Of a stretch of DNA of 64,000 nucleotides, positions 51,136 to 58,988 are shown piece after piece. Each line of letters starts with the position of its first letter. Within the stretch, counting starts at the first letter, position 1. The notes beneath the pieces are model-generated. The model searched no databases and had not been told where the DNA came from. It saw only the letters and a program-made list of their open reading frames with translations. Where the stretch lies: assembly GCF_018614095.1 (NCBI RefSeq), contig NZ_JAGGOY010000040.1, positions 62,001 through 126,000 of the forward strand, given 5' to 3'. This DNA comes from Streptomyces sp. ISL-87. Its GTDB lineage: Bacteria; Actinomycetota; Actinomycetes; Streptomycetales; Streptomycetaceae. The position numbers and the translations under genes were made by a program.

Positions 51136-52051
51136 AACGGATCCTCGGGTCCAGGACCGCGTAGAGCAGGTCGACGAGCAGGTTCGCCAGCAGGAAGACG
51201 ATGACGAGGATGGTCACGAAGCCGACGACCGTGGGCGAGTTGTTGCGCAGGATGCCCTGGTAGAGCTGGTAGCCGACGCCGTGGATGTTGAAGATCCGCT
51301 CGGTGACGATGGCACCGCCCATCAGCGCGCCGATGTCGGTGCCGATGAAGGTGACGACGGGGATCAGCGAGTTGCGCAGCAGGTGCCTGGTGATGACGCG
51401 GCGCCTGGGGAGGCCCTTGGCCACGGCCGTGCGGACGTAGTCGGCCTTGACGTTCTCGGCGATGGAGGTCCTGGACAGCCGGGTGACGTACGCGAGGGAG
51501 ACGAGCGCGAGCACGATGCCCGGCAGGATCAGCTCGTTGAAGGGGGCGTCCGGGGAGACGGTGGGCCGGACCCAGCCCCATTTGACGCCGAAGAGGTACT
51601 GGAGCAGATAACCCGTCACGAATGTCGGCACGGAGATGACGACGAGGGTGAGGACCAGCACGCTGGTGTCGACGGCCTTGCCGCGGCGCAGGCCGCTGAC
51701 CACGCCGAGGGTGATGCCGACGACGATCTCGATGACGATCGCGACGATGGTCAGGCGCAGGGTGACGGGGAAGGCCGAGGCCATGAGCTCGGTGACCGGC
51801 TGGCCGTTGAAGGCCGTGCCGAAGTCGCCCTGGAAGATCTGGCCCATGTAGTGGAGGTACTGCTTCCACAGGGGCTGGTCGAGGTAGAGGTCCTTGCGGA
51901 TGCGTGCGGCGGTGGCGGGGTCCGGGGCCTTGTCGCCGAAGAGGGCCGCGACCGGGTCGCCGAGCGCGTACACCATGAAGAAGATCAGGAACGTGCTGCC
52001 GATGAAGACCGGGATCATCTGGAGCAGCCGCCGGATCACATAACGTCCCAT
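51128..52051 (-). CDS. Oligopeptide ABC importer permease (DppB type), operon 1
   Basis: 307-residue permease with six helices, starting MGRYVIRRLLQMIPVFIGST. The EAA loop reads DYVRTAVAKGLPRRRVITRH, and it ends LLYAVLDPRIRYA. ATG start 30 nt after the lipoprotein gene. It pairs with the DppC permease to form the channel. Confidence 0.9.
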   Translation of the reverse strand: MGRYVIRRLLQMIPVFIGSTFLIFFMVYALGDPVAALFGDKAPDPATAARIRKDLYLDQPLWKQYLHYMGQIFQGDFGTAFNGQPVTELMASAFPVTLRLTIVAIVIEIVVGITLGVVSGLRRGKAVDTSVLVLTLVVISVPTFVTGYLLQYLFGVKWGWVRPTVSPDAPFNELILPGIVLALVSLAYVTRLSRTSIAENVKADYVRTAVAKGLPRRRVITRHLLRNSLIPVVTFIGTDIGALMGGAIVTERIFNIHGVGYQLYQGILRNNSPTVVGFVTILVIVFLLANLLVDLLYAVLDPRIRYA

Positions 52052-52081
52052 GGACTGCTCCAGGATCGATCCGTAGGCGGG

Positions 52082-53704
52082 TCAGCTGACCTTGATCTGG
52101 TCGTACACCGGGACGCTGAACTGGTTGAGTGCCACGTCCGAGATCCGCTCGGAGTAGCCGGCGCTGCCGTTCTGGTACCAGAGCGGGATGGACGGCATCT
52201 GATCGGCGAGGACCTTCTCGGCGTCCTGGAACTTGGCGACGGCCTTCGCCTGGTCGCTCTCCTGGTTCGCCTCGTTGATCAGCTTGTCGAACTCGGGGTT
52301 GCTGAACTTCCCGTAGTTGGAGGAGGAGCCGGTGTAGTACAGCGGCTCCAGGAAGTTCTGGATCAGCGGGTAGTCGGCCTGCCAGCCGGCGCGGAAGGGG
52401 CCGGTGAACTTGAAGGAGCTCTGCTGGTTGCGGAAGTCGGCGAAGGTGCCGACCGGATTGACCGTGCAGACCGGGCCCTCGCCCAGCGCGTTGTTGACGC
52501 TGTTGCAGACGGCGTCCATCCAGTCGCGGTGCGAGCCGGTGTCCACATTGGAGGTCAGGGTGAGCTTGCCGCCGGGCAGTCCGCCGGCTTCCTGGATGAG
52601 CTTCTTGGCCTCCGCGGGATCGAACTTGCAGGCGTCCCCGCACAGGGTGGAGCTGAAGCCGCCCTTCTCGCCGAGGGCCGGGGAGGTCCAGTCCTTGGCC
52701 GGGGTGCGGGTCTCCCGGAAGATCTGCTTGGTGATCTCGTCACGGTTGATCGCCATGGAGATGCCCCGGCGGACCTTCTCCGTCCCGTCCTTGCTCCAGT
52801 TCGGGTCGTACAGAGGGAAGGTGAGGGTCTGGATGATGAGGGCCGGCTGGTTGATGTACCGGTCGCCGAGGTCGTTCTTGACGTTCTTCAGCTGCTGCGC
52901 CGGGACGTCGTCGACGAGGTCGAGGTTGCCGGAGATCAGGTCCGTGTAGGCGGTGTTGTTGTCGGTGTAGACCTTCAGGTCCACGCCGCCGTTCTGCGCC
53001 TTGTCCTCGCCGGGGTACCCGTCCCACTTGCGCAGCTTCATCGCCGTGCCCTTGGTGTACGAGTCCACGGTGTACGGGCCGTTGCCGACCGGCTTGTTCA
53101 GCCAGCCGGCGTGGTCGGTGAAGAAGGCCTTGGGCAGCGGGGAGAAGGCCTGGTAGCCGAGGGTGTCCGGCCAGGTGGACCACTTGGCCTTCAGGGCCAC
53201 CGTGAAGGTCTTGGGGTCCTTGACGACCAGGCCGGACATCGTCTTGGCCTTGGGCTCGCCGGAGGCCGGGTGCACGTCCTCGTAGCCGACGACGTCGTCG
53301 AAGAACGGCGAGTTGTTCTGCTTGTTGCGCACGTCGGCGCCGTAGTTCCAGGCGTCCACGAAGGACTGGGCGGTGACGGGTTCGTCGTTGCTGAACTTCC
53401 AGCCGTCCTTCAGCGTGATGGTGAAGTTCTGGTTGTCGGTCGTCTCGATCTTCTCGGCGAGCATGTTATTGGCCTCGCCGGTCTTCGGGTCGTACCGCTT
53501 CAGGCCCCGGAAGAGCATGTCGAGGACCTTGCCACCCTGGACCTCGTTGGTGTTGGCGGGCTCCAGCGGATTCTGCGGGTCACCCCACGAGGAGCTGACG
53601 ATTCCCGCGCCACCGCCGCCGTCGTCCCCGTCGCCGCAGGCCGTCGCCGCGAGGGCGACGGCCACCGCACATGCGGCCCACTTGGCGTGGGTGGCTCCGC
53701 GCAT
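52082..53704 (-). CDS. Oligopeptide-binding lipoprotein (SBP family 5), operon 1
   Basis: 540-residue extracellular binding protein. The signal peptide (MRGATHAKWAACAVAVALAATAC) ends in a lipobox LAATAC with Cys23. The mature protein has SBP_bac_5 landmarks (TFTVALKAKW, WPDTLGYQAFSPLPKAFF, GNGPYTVDSY, RRGISMAINRDEIT). ATG at 53704 has AGGAGG seven bases upstream. It begins the five-gene operon. It is clearly paralogous to the operon 2 lipoprotein, which suggests different peptide ligands. BldK-like signalling is possible by context. Confidence 0.9.
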   Translation of the reverse strand: MRGATHAKWAACAVAVALAATACGDGDDGGGGAGIVSSSWGDPQNPLEPANTNEVQGGKVLDMLFRGLKRYDPKTGEANNMLAEKIETTDNQNFTITLKDGWKFSNDEPVTAQSFVDAWNYGADVRNKQNNSPFFDDVVGYEDVHPASGEPKAKTMSGLVVKDPKTFTVALKAKWSTWPDTLGYQAFSPLPKAFFTDHAGWLNKPVGNGPYTVDSYTKGTAMKLRKWDGYPGEDKAQNGGVDLKVYTDNNTAYTDLISGNLDLVDDVPAQQLKNVKNDLGDRYINQPALIIQTLTFPLYDPNWSKDGTEKVRRGISMAINRDEITKQIFRETRTPAKDWTSPALGEKGGFSSTLCGDACKFDPAEAKKLIQEAGGLPGGKLTLTSNVDTGSHRDWMDAVCNSVNNALGEGPVCTVNPVGTFADFRNQQSSFKFTGPFRAGWQADYPLIQNFLEPLYYTGSSSNYGKFSNPEFDKLINEANQESDQAKAVAKFQDAEKVLADQMPSIPLWYQNGSAGYSERISDVALNQFSVPVYDQIKVS

Positions 53705-53812
53705 GGAGTGCCTCCTCTTGGATCCCAAGACTCACTTAGGCCCCAATGTCACCCTATGTGCGGTGCCGTGCGCTCCTCGTTGGACCGATTGCACCCGCGC
53801 GCCTGCCGCCTG

Positions 53813-54751
53813 TCACCCCTGCGAGTGCAAGGGGAGCTCCCAGGTGTCCACCGCGTAGTGCAGCCTCATGCCGTGCGCCTCGTAGAGCCCGAGGGCGCCG
53901 GTTTCGTTGTGGGTGTCCACGCCGAGGCCCACGGTGTCCCGGCCGCGCTCCGCGTAGGCGGCGAAGCCGTGCCGCAGCAGGAAGCCGCCGATGCCCCGGC
54001 CGCGCAGGTCCTCGCGTACGCCGATGTGGCTCAGCCAGCCCATGCTGGTGCGGTCGTCCCGGCTGAGCAGCACCCCTACGTCGCCCTGCCCGGGCAGGCC
54101 CGCTATCCACACCAGGGACCAGTCGAGCCCCCGGCCGTCGATGTGGTCCAGCCAGGGCCCGTACGCGCGCTCGACATGGCCGAAGTGGGCGGCGAAGGTC
54201 TCCTCGACCAGGGCGTGGGCCCGCCGGCGGTCGGCCTCGTCGGCGCCGCAGTGGCGCAGGGTCAGCCCCGCGGGCGGGGCGGGCGGGAGGTCGCCGGCCC
54301 GGGAAAGGGCACGGGTCATCACCTGGTAGCGGCGCACGGTGCGGTAGCCGCGGCCGGTCAGGAGGAGGAGGTCGAGGGTGGGCTCGACGTTGAGGTGGAG
54401 CCGCAGCACGCCCGCCCCGGCGCCGGCGTTCATCTCGCGGGCCCGGATCTCCATGAGCTCCAGCAGCCGGACGGCGGCCTCGGAATGGCCGGGCAGCACA
54501 TAGTGGTCGCCGTCGACCCGGCCCGGACCGGAGTCGGCCCACACCAGTGCGTAGGCGACGAGCCGGCCGCCCTGGAAGGCGAGCCAGGAGTCGGTGGCCA
54601 GGTCCACCCCGGGGTTGTTGAGGTCGGTCTCGACGGTGCCGAGGTCGGTCTCCGGTCTGCCGATCTCGATCACGTCGACCGCGTTGAGCAGTGCGCAGAT
54701 GCCGGCGGCGTCCCCGGGCCCGGCGGGCCGGACGGTCAGTGTCTCGGTCAT
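53813..54751 (-). CDS. Tandem GNAT acetyltransferase (mycothiol synthase-like)
   Basis: 312 residues formed by two GNAT halves. The N-half (TVRPAGPGDAAGICALLN) is degenerate; the C-half carries the acetyl-CoA loop GVREDLRGRGIGGFLLRHGF and VDTHNETGALGLYEAHGM. Size and layout are those of MshD, mycothiol synthase, which acetylates Cys-GlcN-Ins. It sits between two peptide transporter operons, not with mshB, and may be a paralogue with another substrate. ATG start. Confidence 0.82.
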   Translation of the reverse strand: MTETLTVRPAGPGDAAGICALLNAVDVIEIGRPETDLGTVETDLNNPGVDLATDSWLAFQGGRLVAYALVWADSGPGRVDGDHYVLPGHSEAAVRLLELMEIRAREMNAGAGAGVLRLHLNVEPTLDLLLLTGRGYRTVRRYQVMTRALSRAGDLPPAPPAGLTLRHCGADEADRRRAHALVEETFAAHFGHVERAYGPWLDHIDGRGLDWSLVWIAGLPGQGDVGVLLSRDDRTSMGWLSHIGVREDLRGRGIGGFLLRHGFAAYAERGRDTVGLGVDTHNETGALGLYEAHGMRLHYAVDTWELPLHSQG

Positions 54752-54812
54752 CGGGCCACTCTCCGCCGGGCCGGGCCGCGGCCGCAACTGCCTTTCGGGG
54801 CACGGCATACGT

Positions 54813-54853
54813 CAGGGCGCCCGGGCCGGAGGAATCCGGTCCCGGGCGCCCTG
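54813..54853 (-). terminator. Terminator of the second peptide-transporter operon
   Basis: CAGGGCGCCCGGGCCGG pairs with CCGGTCCCGGGCGCCCTG (one bulged T), loop AGGAAT, 35 nt beyond the last gene of operon 2. It has no U-tract but is very stable. Confidence 0.75.
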
Positions 54854-54887
54854 GACGACGTACGGCGGTGCCGCGGCAGAGAGGGGG

Positions 54888-55940
54888 TCAGACGGCCAGG
54901 ATGGCCTTCTCCTCCGCGAAGTGGCATGCCGACTCGTGTGCGGCGAGGGTGTTCAGACCCTGGAAGCGCGTCGGGATCGCCAGCAGCGGCTCCTCCGTGG
55001 CGCACTTCTCCTCGGCCTTCCAGCAGCGGGTGCGGAAGCGGCAGCCCGAGGGCGGGTTGGCCGGGGACGGGACGTCGCCGGTGAGGATGATCCGCTCTCG
55101 GTGGACGCGGGCCTCCGGGTCGGGGACCGGGACGGCCGACAGCAGCGCCTGGGTGTAGGGGTGCGTCGGGTGGTCGTAGATCTGCCCGTCGGTCCCGATC
55201 TCGGCCATCTTGCCGAGGTACATGACGCCCACGCGGTCCGAGATGTGCCGGACGATCGAGAGGTCGTGCGCGATGAAGACGTAGGAGAGGTTGAACTCGT
55301 CCTGGAGCTTCTCCATCAGGTTGATGACCTGGGCCTGCACCGACACGTCGAGCGCGGAGACCGGCTCGTCGCAGATGATGATCTCCGGGTTGAGCGCGAG
55401 GCCGCGGGCGATGCCGATGCGCTGGCGCTGGCCGCCGGAGAACTGGTGCGGGTACCGGTTGATGTACTCCGGGTTCAGGCCGACCACGTCCAGGAGTTCC
55501 TGGACCTTGCGCCGGCGGTCGCCCTTGGGAGCCACCTCGGGGTGGATCTCGTAGGGCTCCCCGATGATGTCGCCGACCGTCATGCGCGGGTTCAGCGAGG
55601 TGTACGGGTCCTGGAACACCATCTGGATGTTGCGGCGGACGGCCTTGAGGGCCTTGCCGGACAGCTTGGTGATGTCCTGGCCCTTGTAGAAGACCTCGCC
55701 GGCGGTGGCCTTCTCCAGGCTCATCAGCAGCTTGGCGACGGTGGACTTGCCACAGCCGGACTCGCCGACGATGCCGAGGGTCTCGCCCCGGTAGAGGTCG
55801 AAGGAGACCCCGTCGACCGCCTTGACCGCGCCGACCTGCTTCTTGAACAGGATGCCCTGGGTCAGCGGGAAGTGCTTGACCAGGTTGCGGACCTGGAGGA
55901 TCGGCTCGCGCTCGGTGGCGTTCTTGGTGAGCTCAGCCAT
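54888..55940 (-). CDS. Oligopeptide ABC importer ATP-binding protein (DppF type), operon 2
   Basis: 350-residue ATPase very close to the operon 1 DppF (long identical blocks such as FPLTQGILFKKQVGAVKAVD). Walker A GESGCGKST, signature FSGGQRQRIG, Walker B IIICDEPVSALD, IAHDLSIV, and the C-terminal Cys cluster (SGCRFRTRCW, ESACHF) are intact. It lacks the Pro-rich tail. ATG overlaps the DppD gene by 8 nt. Last gene of operon 2. Confidence 0.9.
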   Translation of the reverse strand: MAELTKNATEREPILQVRNLVKHFPLTQGILFKKQVGAVKAVDGVSFDLYRGETLGIVGESGCGKSTVAKLLMSLEKATAGEVFYKGQDITKLSGKALKAVRRNIQMVFQDPYTSLNPRMTVGDIIGEPYEIHPEVAPKGDRRRKVQELLDVVGLNPEYINRYPHQFSGGQRQRIGIARGLALNPEIIICDEPVSALDVSVQAQVINLMEKLQDEFNLSYVFIAHDLSIVRHISDRVGVMYLGKMAEIGTDGQIYDHPTHPYTQALLSAVPVPDPEARVHRERIILTGDVPSPANPPSGCRFRTRCWKAEEKCATEEPLLAIPTRFQGLNTLAAHESACHFAEEKAILAV

Positions 55941-56988
55941 GGATCTGCTCCTTCCAGAAGTGGCACGCGCTGGTACGGCCGACCAGGTCGGTGCCGTCCT
56001 GCTCGGTCACCGGGTGCAGCACCGGCACGTCGGTGCGGCAGATGTCCTGCGCCTTGGGGCAGCGCGGGTTGAAGGCGCAGCCCGAGGGGATGTTCAGCAG
56101 GTTGGGCGGCAGGCCCTTGATCGCGTAGAGCTCCTGGCCCTTCTGGTCCAGACGCGGGATCGAGTCCAGCAGGCCGCGGGTGTACGGGTGCGCGGGGCGG
56201 CTGTAGATCTCGTGGACCGGGGCGTTCTCCACGATCCGGCCGCCGTACATGACGGCGATCTTGTCCGCGACGTCGGCGACGACGCCGAGGTCGTGGGTGA
56301 TCAGGATCAGGCCCATGTTCATCTCGCGCTGGAGCTCCGCGAGCAGGTCCATGACCTGGGCCTGGACCGTCACGTCGAGAGCCGTGGTCGGCTCGTCGGC
56401 GATGATCAGCTCGGGCTCCAGGGCCATCGCCATGGCGATCATGATGCGCTGGCGCATACCGCCGGAGAACTGGTGCGGGTAGTCCCCCACGCGCGCCTTG
56501 GCGGCGGGGATCTTCACGCGGTCCATGAGCTCGATGGCCTTGGCCGTGGCGTCCTTCTTGGACATCCCGCGGTGCACGCGGAACATCTCGCCCAGCTGGG
56601 CGCCGACGGTGTGCACCGGGTTCAGCGAGGACAGCGCGTCCTGGAAGATCATGGCGATCTTCTGGCCGCGGACCTTGCGGAACTCCTCGGCCGGGAGCTT
56701 CAGCAGGTCGGTGCCCTGGAACAGGATCTCGCCGTGCGGGATCTTGCCCGGGGGCATGTCCAGGATGCCCATGATGGCCTGCGCCGTCACGGACTTGCCC
56801 GAGCCGGACTCGCCGAGCACGGCGAGGGTCTCGCCGGAGTTCACGGAGTACGAGACACCGTTGACTGCCTTGGCGACACCGTCGCGGGTGTGGAACTCGA
56901 CGTGCAGGTCGCGCACTTCGAGGAGCGGGGTCCCCTCCGGCGCCGAACGGGGCGCGGGGACATTCGAGGTCTTGTCGATGATGGTCAA
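55933..56988 (-). CDS. Oligopeptide ABC importer ATP-binding protein (DppD type), operon 2
   Basis: 351-residue ATPase with Walker A GESGSGKSV, FSGGMRQRI, LIIADEPTTALD, ITHDLGVV and tail cysteines CAFNPRCPKAQDIC. A 23-residue N-terminal lead (TIIDKTSNVPAPRSAPEG) distinguishes it from the operon 1 copy. Start is TTG at 56988 with GGAAGGG at a good distance; it lies 13 nt after the DppC stop. Confidence 0.88.
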   Translation of the reverse strand: MTIIDKTSNVPAPRSAPEGTPLLEVRDLHVEFHTRDGVAKAVNGVSYSVNSGETLAVLGESGSGKSVTAQAIMGILDMPPGKIPHGEILFQGTDLLKLPAEEFRKVRGQKIAMIFQDALSSLNPVHTVGAQLGEMFRVHRGMSKKDATAKAIELMDRVKIPAAKARVGDYPHQFSGGMRQRIMIAMAMALEPELIIADEPTTALDVTVQAQVMDLLAELQREMNMGLILITHDLGVVADVADKIAVMYGGRIVENAPVHEIYSRPAHPYTRGLLDSIPRLDQKGQELYAIKGLPPNLLNIPSGCAFNPRCPKAQDICRTDVPVLHPVTEQDGTDLVGRTSACHFWKEQIHG

Positions 56989-57001
56989 CGTACGCCCTTC
57001 C

Positions 57002-57958
57002 TCAGCGCAGCTTCGGGTCGAGGGCGTCGCGCACCGCGTCGCCGACCATGATGAACGCGAGCACGGTGATGCTCAGCGCGGCGGCCGGGAAGAGGAGCAC
57101 GTGAGGTGCCTGGAGCCAGCGGACGGAAGCGTCACTGACCATCAGGCCCCAGGAGATCTCCGGGGGCTGGACACCGATGCCGAGGTAGGACAGCGCCGCC
57201 TCCGCTCCGATGTACACACCGAGGCTGATCGCGCCGACGACGATCACCGGTGCGATGGCATTCGGGAGGATGTGCCGCAGCGTGATGCGCAGGCTTCCCG
57301 CGCCGAGCGCGCGGGCGGCGACCACGTAGTCGTTGTTCTTGTTCTGCAGCACCGAGGACCGCATGATGCGGAAGATCTGCGGCCAACCGAGGGTCGCGAG
57401 CACGATCGAGACGGTCCAGGCGTTGCCCTTGCCCAGGCCGGACATGATCAGCATGCCGCCGAGGAGCAGCGGGATGGCGAAGAAGATCTCGGTGAAACGC
57501 GACAGGATGCTGTCGACGAATCCGCCGACCCAGCCGGCCACCAGGCCGAGAACGACACCGACGACGACAACCAGCGTCGTGGTCACGATTCCGACGGTCA
57601 CGGAGTTGCGGGTGGCCCACACCGTGCGGGTGTAAATGTCGCAGCCCTGGATGTCGTAGCCGAACCAGTGACCGCTGCTCGGACGCTTCAGGGAATCCTG
57701 GAGGATGCAGGCGTCGGACGCGAACGGGCTGCCGTCGGTGAACCACTGGGGTACTGCGGAGAGCACCAGCAGGAATACGACAAGGAAGGCACCGACCAGG
57801 AACACCGGGTTGCGGCGCAGGTCGCTCAGAGCATCCGACCAGAGGCTGGCCACACGCTCCTTCTTCTTGTCGTCCTTGGCGACGGGCGCGCCGGTCTGGG
57901 GTTCGCTGGAGGTCCGAACGTCGGTCATCTCGTCCCCCACCGTATTTGTGTCACGCAT
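57002..57958 (-). CDS. Oligopeptide ABC importer permease (DppC type), operon 2
   Basis: 318-residue permease with six helices; EAA loop DYVVAARALGAGSLRITLRHILPN, end GDAVRDALDPKLR. The same Cys pair as operon 1 is seen (DACILQDSLKR, GYDIQGCDIYTRTVW). ATG at 57958 overlaps DppB by 8 nt, the same overlap as in operon 1; an ATG at 57928 is possible. Confidence 0.9.
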   Translation of the reverse strand: MRDTNTVGDEMTDVRTSSEPQTGAPVAKDDKKKERVASLWSDALSDLRRNPVFLVGAFLVVFLLVLSAVPQWFTDGSPFASDACILQDSLKRPSSGHWFGYDIQGCDIYTRTVWATRNSVTVGIVTTTLVVVVGVVLGLVAGWVGGFVDSILSRFTEIFFAIPLLLGGMLIMSGLGKGNAWTVSIVLATLGWPQIFRIMRSSVLQNKNNDYVVAARALGAGSLRITLRHILPNAIAPVIVVGAISLGVYIGAEAALSYLGIGVQPPEISWGLMVSDASVRWLQAPHVLLFPAAALSITVLAFIMVGDAVRDALDPKLR

Positions 57959-58895
57959 ACCGGATCCTCGGGTCGAGCACTGCGTACAGAAGGTCCACAA
58001 CGAGGTTTGCCACCACGTAGACGAGGACGAGGAGGGTCACCACTCCCACCAGGACCGTGCCCTGCTGCAGGTGAATGGACTGGGCGATCAAGCCGCCGAT
58101 GCCGTGGATGTTGAAGATTCTCTCGGTGATGACCGCTCCGCCCATCAGGGAGCCGAGGTCCGAGCCGAGGAAGGTGACGATCGGGATCAGGGCGTTGCGC
58201 AGCGCGTGGTTCACGACGACGCGTCGACGAGGCAGGCCCTTGGCCGTCGCGGTGCGGACGTAGTCCGAACGCATCGTCTCCATGAGGCTGGTACGGGTCA
58301 GTCGGGCCACGTACGCCAGCGAGGTGGAGGCGAGCACGAACGCCGGGAGGAGGTACGCGCGCAGGCCGTCCGCCTCGTTGAAGGAGACGGGGAAGAAATC
58401 GATTCCCCAGCTGTTCTTCAGCTCGACGCCGAGAGTGAGCTGAAGGATGAAGCCGGTGACGAACACCGGGATCGAGATGACCATCAGCGTGGAGAGCAGG
58501 ACCAGCTGGTCGAGGAACTTGCCTCGGCGCAGCGCGGCCATGATGCCTGCGGCGACTCCGACGACCGCCTCGATGGCGAAGGCCACCAGGGCGAGGTTCA
58601 GGGTGTACGGGAACGCCTCGGTGATGAGGTCAAAGACCTTGCGGCCGTTGAAGGTCTCACCGAAGTCGCCCTGGAACACATTGGTGATGTAGTTCCAGTA
58701 CTGCGCCAGGAACGGGTCGTTCAGGTGGTACTTCTCGCGCAGCATCGCTGCCACGACCGGGTCGGCCCGCTTCTCGCCGGCCAGCGCCTGGATCGGGTCA
58801 CCCGGCAACCAGAAGGTCAGTACGTAAATCAGAAAAGTGGCACCGAGCAATACAGGGATCGCCTGTATGAGTCGGCGGATGAGGTAGCGGCCCAT
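57951..58895 (-). CDS. Oligopeptide ABC importer permease (DppB type), operon 2
   Basis: 314-residue permease, MGRYLIRRLIQAIPVLLGAT start, EAA loop DYVRTATAKGLPRRRVVVNH, end LLYAVLDPRIRYA. ATG start. It is separated from its lipoprotein gene by 93 nt containing a strong hairpin, unlike operon 1 where the gap is 30 nt. Confidence 0.9.
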   Translation of the reverse strand: MGRYLIRRLIQAIPVLLGATFLIYVLTFWLPGDPIQALAGEKRADPVVAAMLREKYHLNDPFLAQYWNYITNVFQGDFGETFNGRKVFDLITEAFPYTLNLALVAFAIEAVVGVAAGIMAALRRGKFLDQLVLLSTLMVISIPVFVTGFILQLTLGVELKNSWGIDFFPVSFNEADGLRAYLLPAFVLASTSLAYVARLTRTSLMETMRSDYVRTATAKGLPRRRVVVNHALRNALIPIVTFLGSDLGSLMGGAVITERIFNIHGIGGLIAQSIHLQQGTVLVGVVTLLVLVYVVANLVVDLLYAVLDPRIRYA

Positions 58896-58922
58896 CAGAC
58901 CTCCAGCGAAGAACAGGGGGAA

Positions 58923-58962
58923 GGGGCGGGGAGACGGAAACCTGATTCCGCCTGCCCGCCCC
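58923..58962 (-). promoter_or_regulatory. Intra-operon hairpin between binding-protein and permease genes
   Basis: GGGGCGGG / CCCGCCCC (outer, 8 bp) encloses CGGAA / TTCCG (inner). It lies 27 nt after the lipoprotein stop. Such structures often stabilise binding-protein mRNA and limit read-through, giving more binding protein than permease. Confidence 0.55.
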
Positions 58963-58988
58963 CGAGATCCCCTTGGTGAAGAGGGGTG

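Noticed and set aside
51122..55084. 1320-codon plus-strand frame across the transporter operon
   Set aside because: Antisense shadow of five well supported minus-strand genes.
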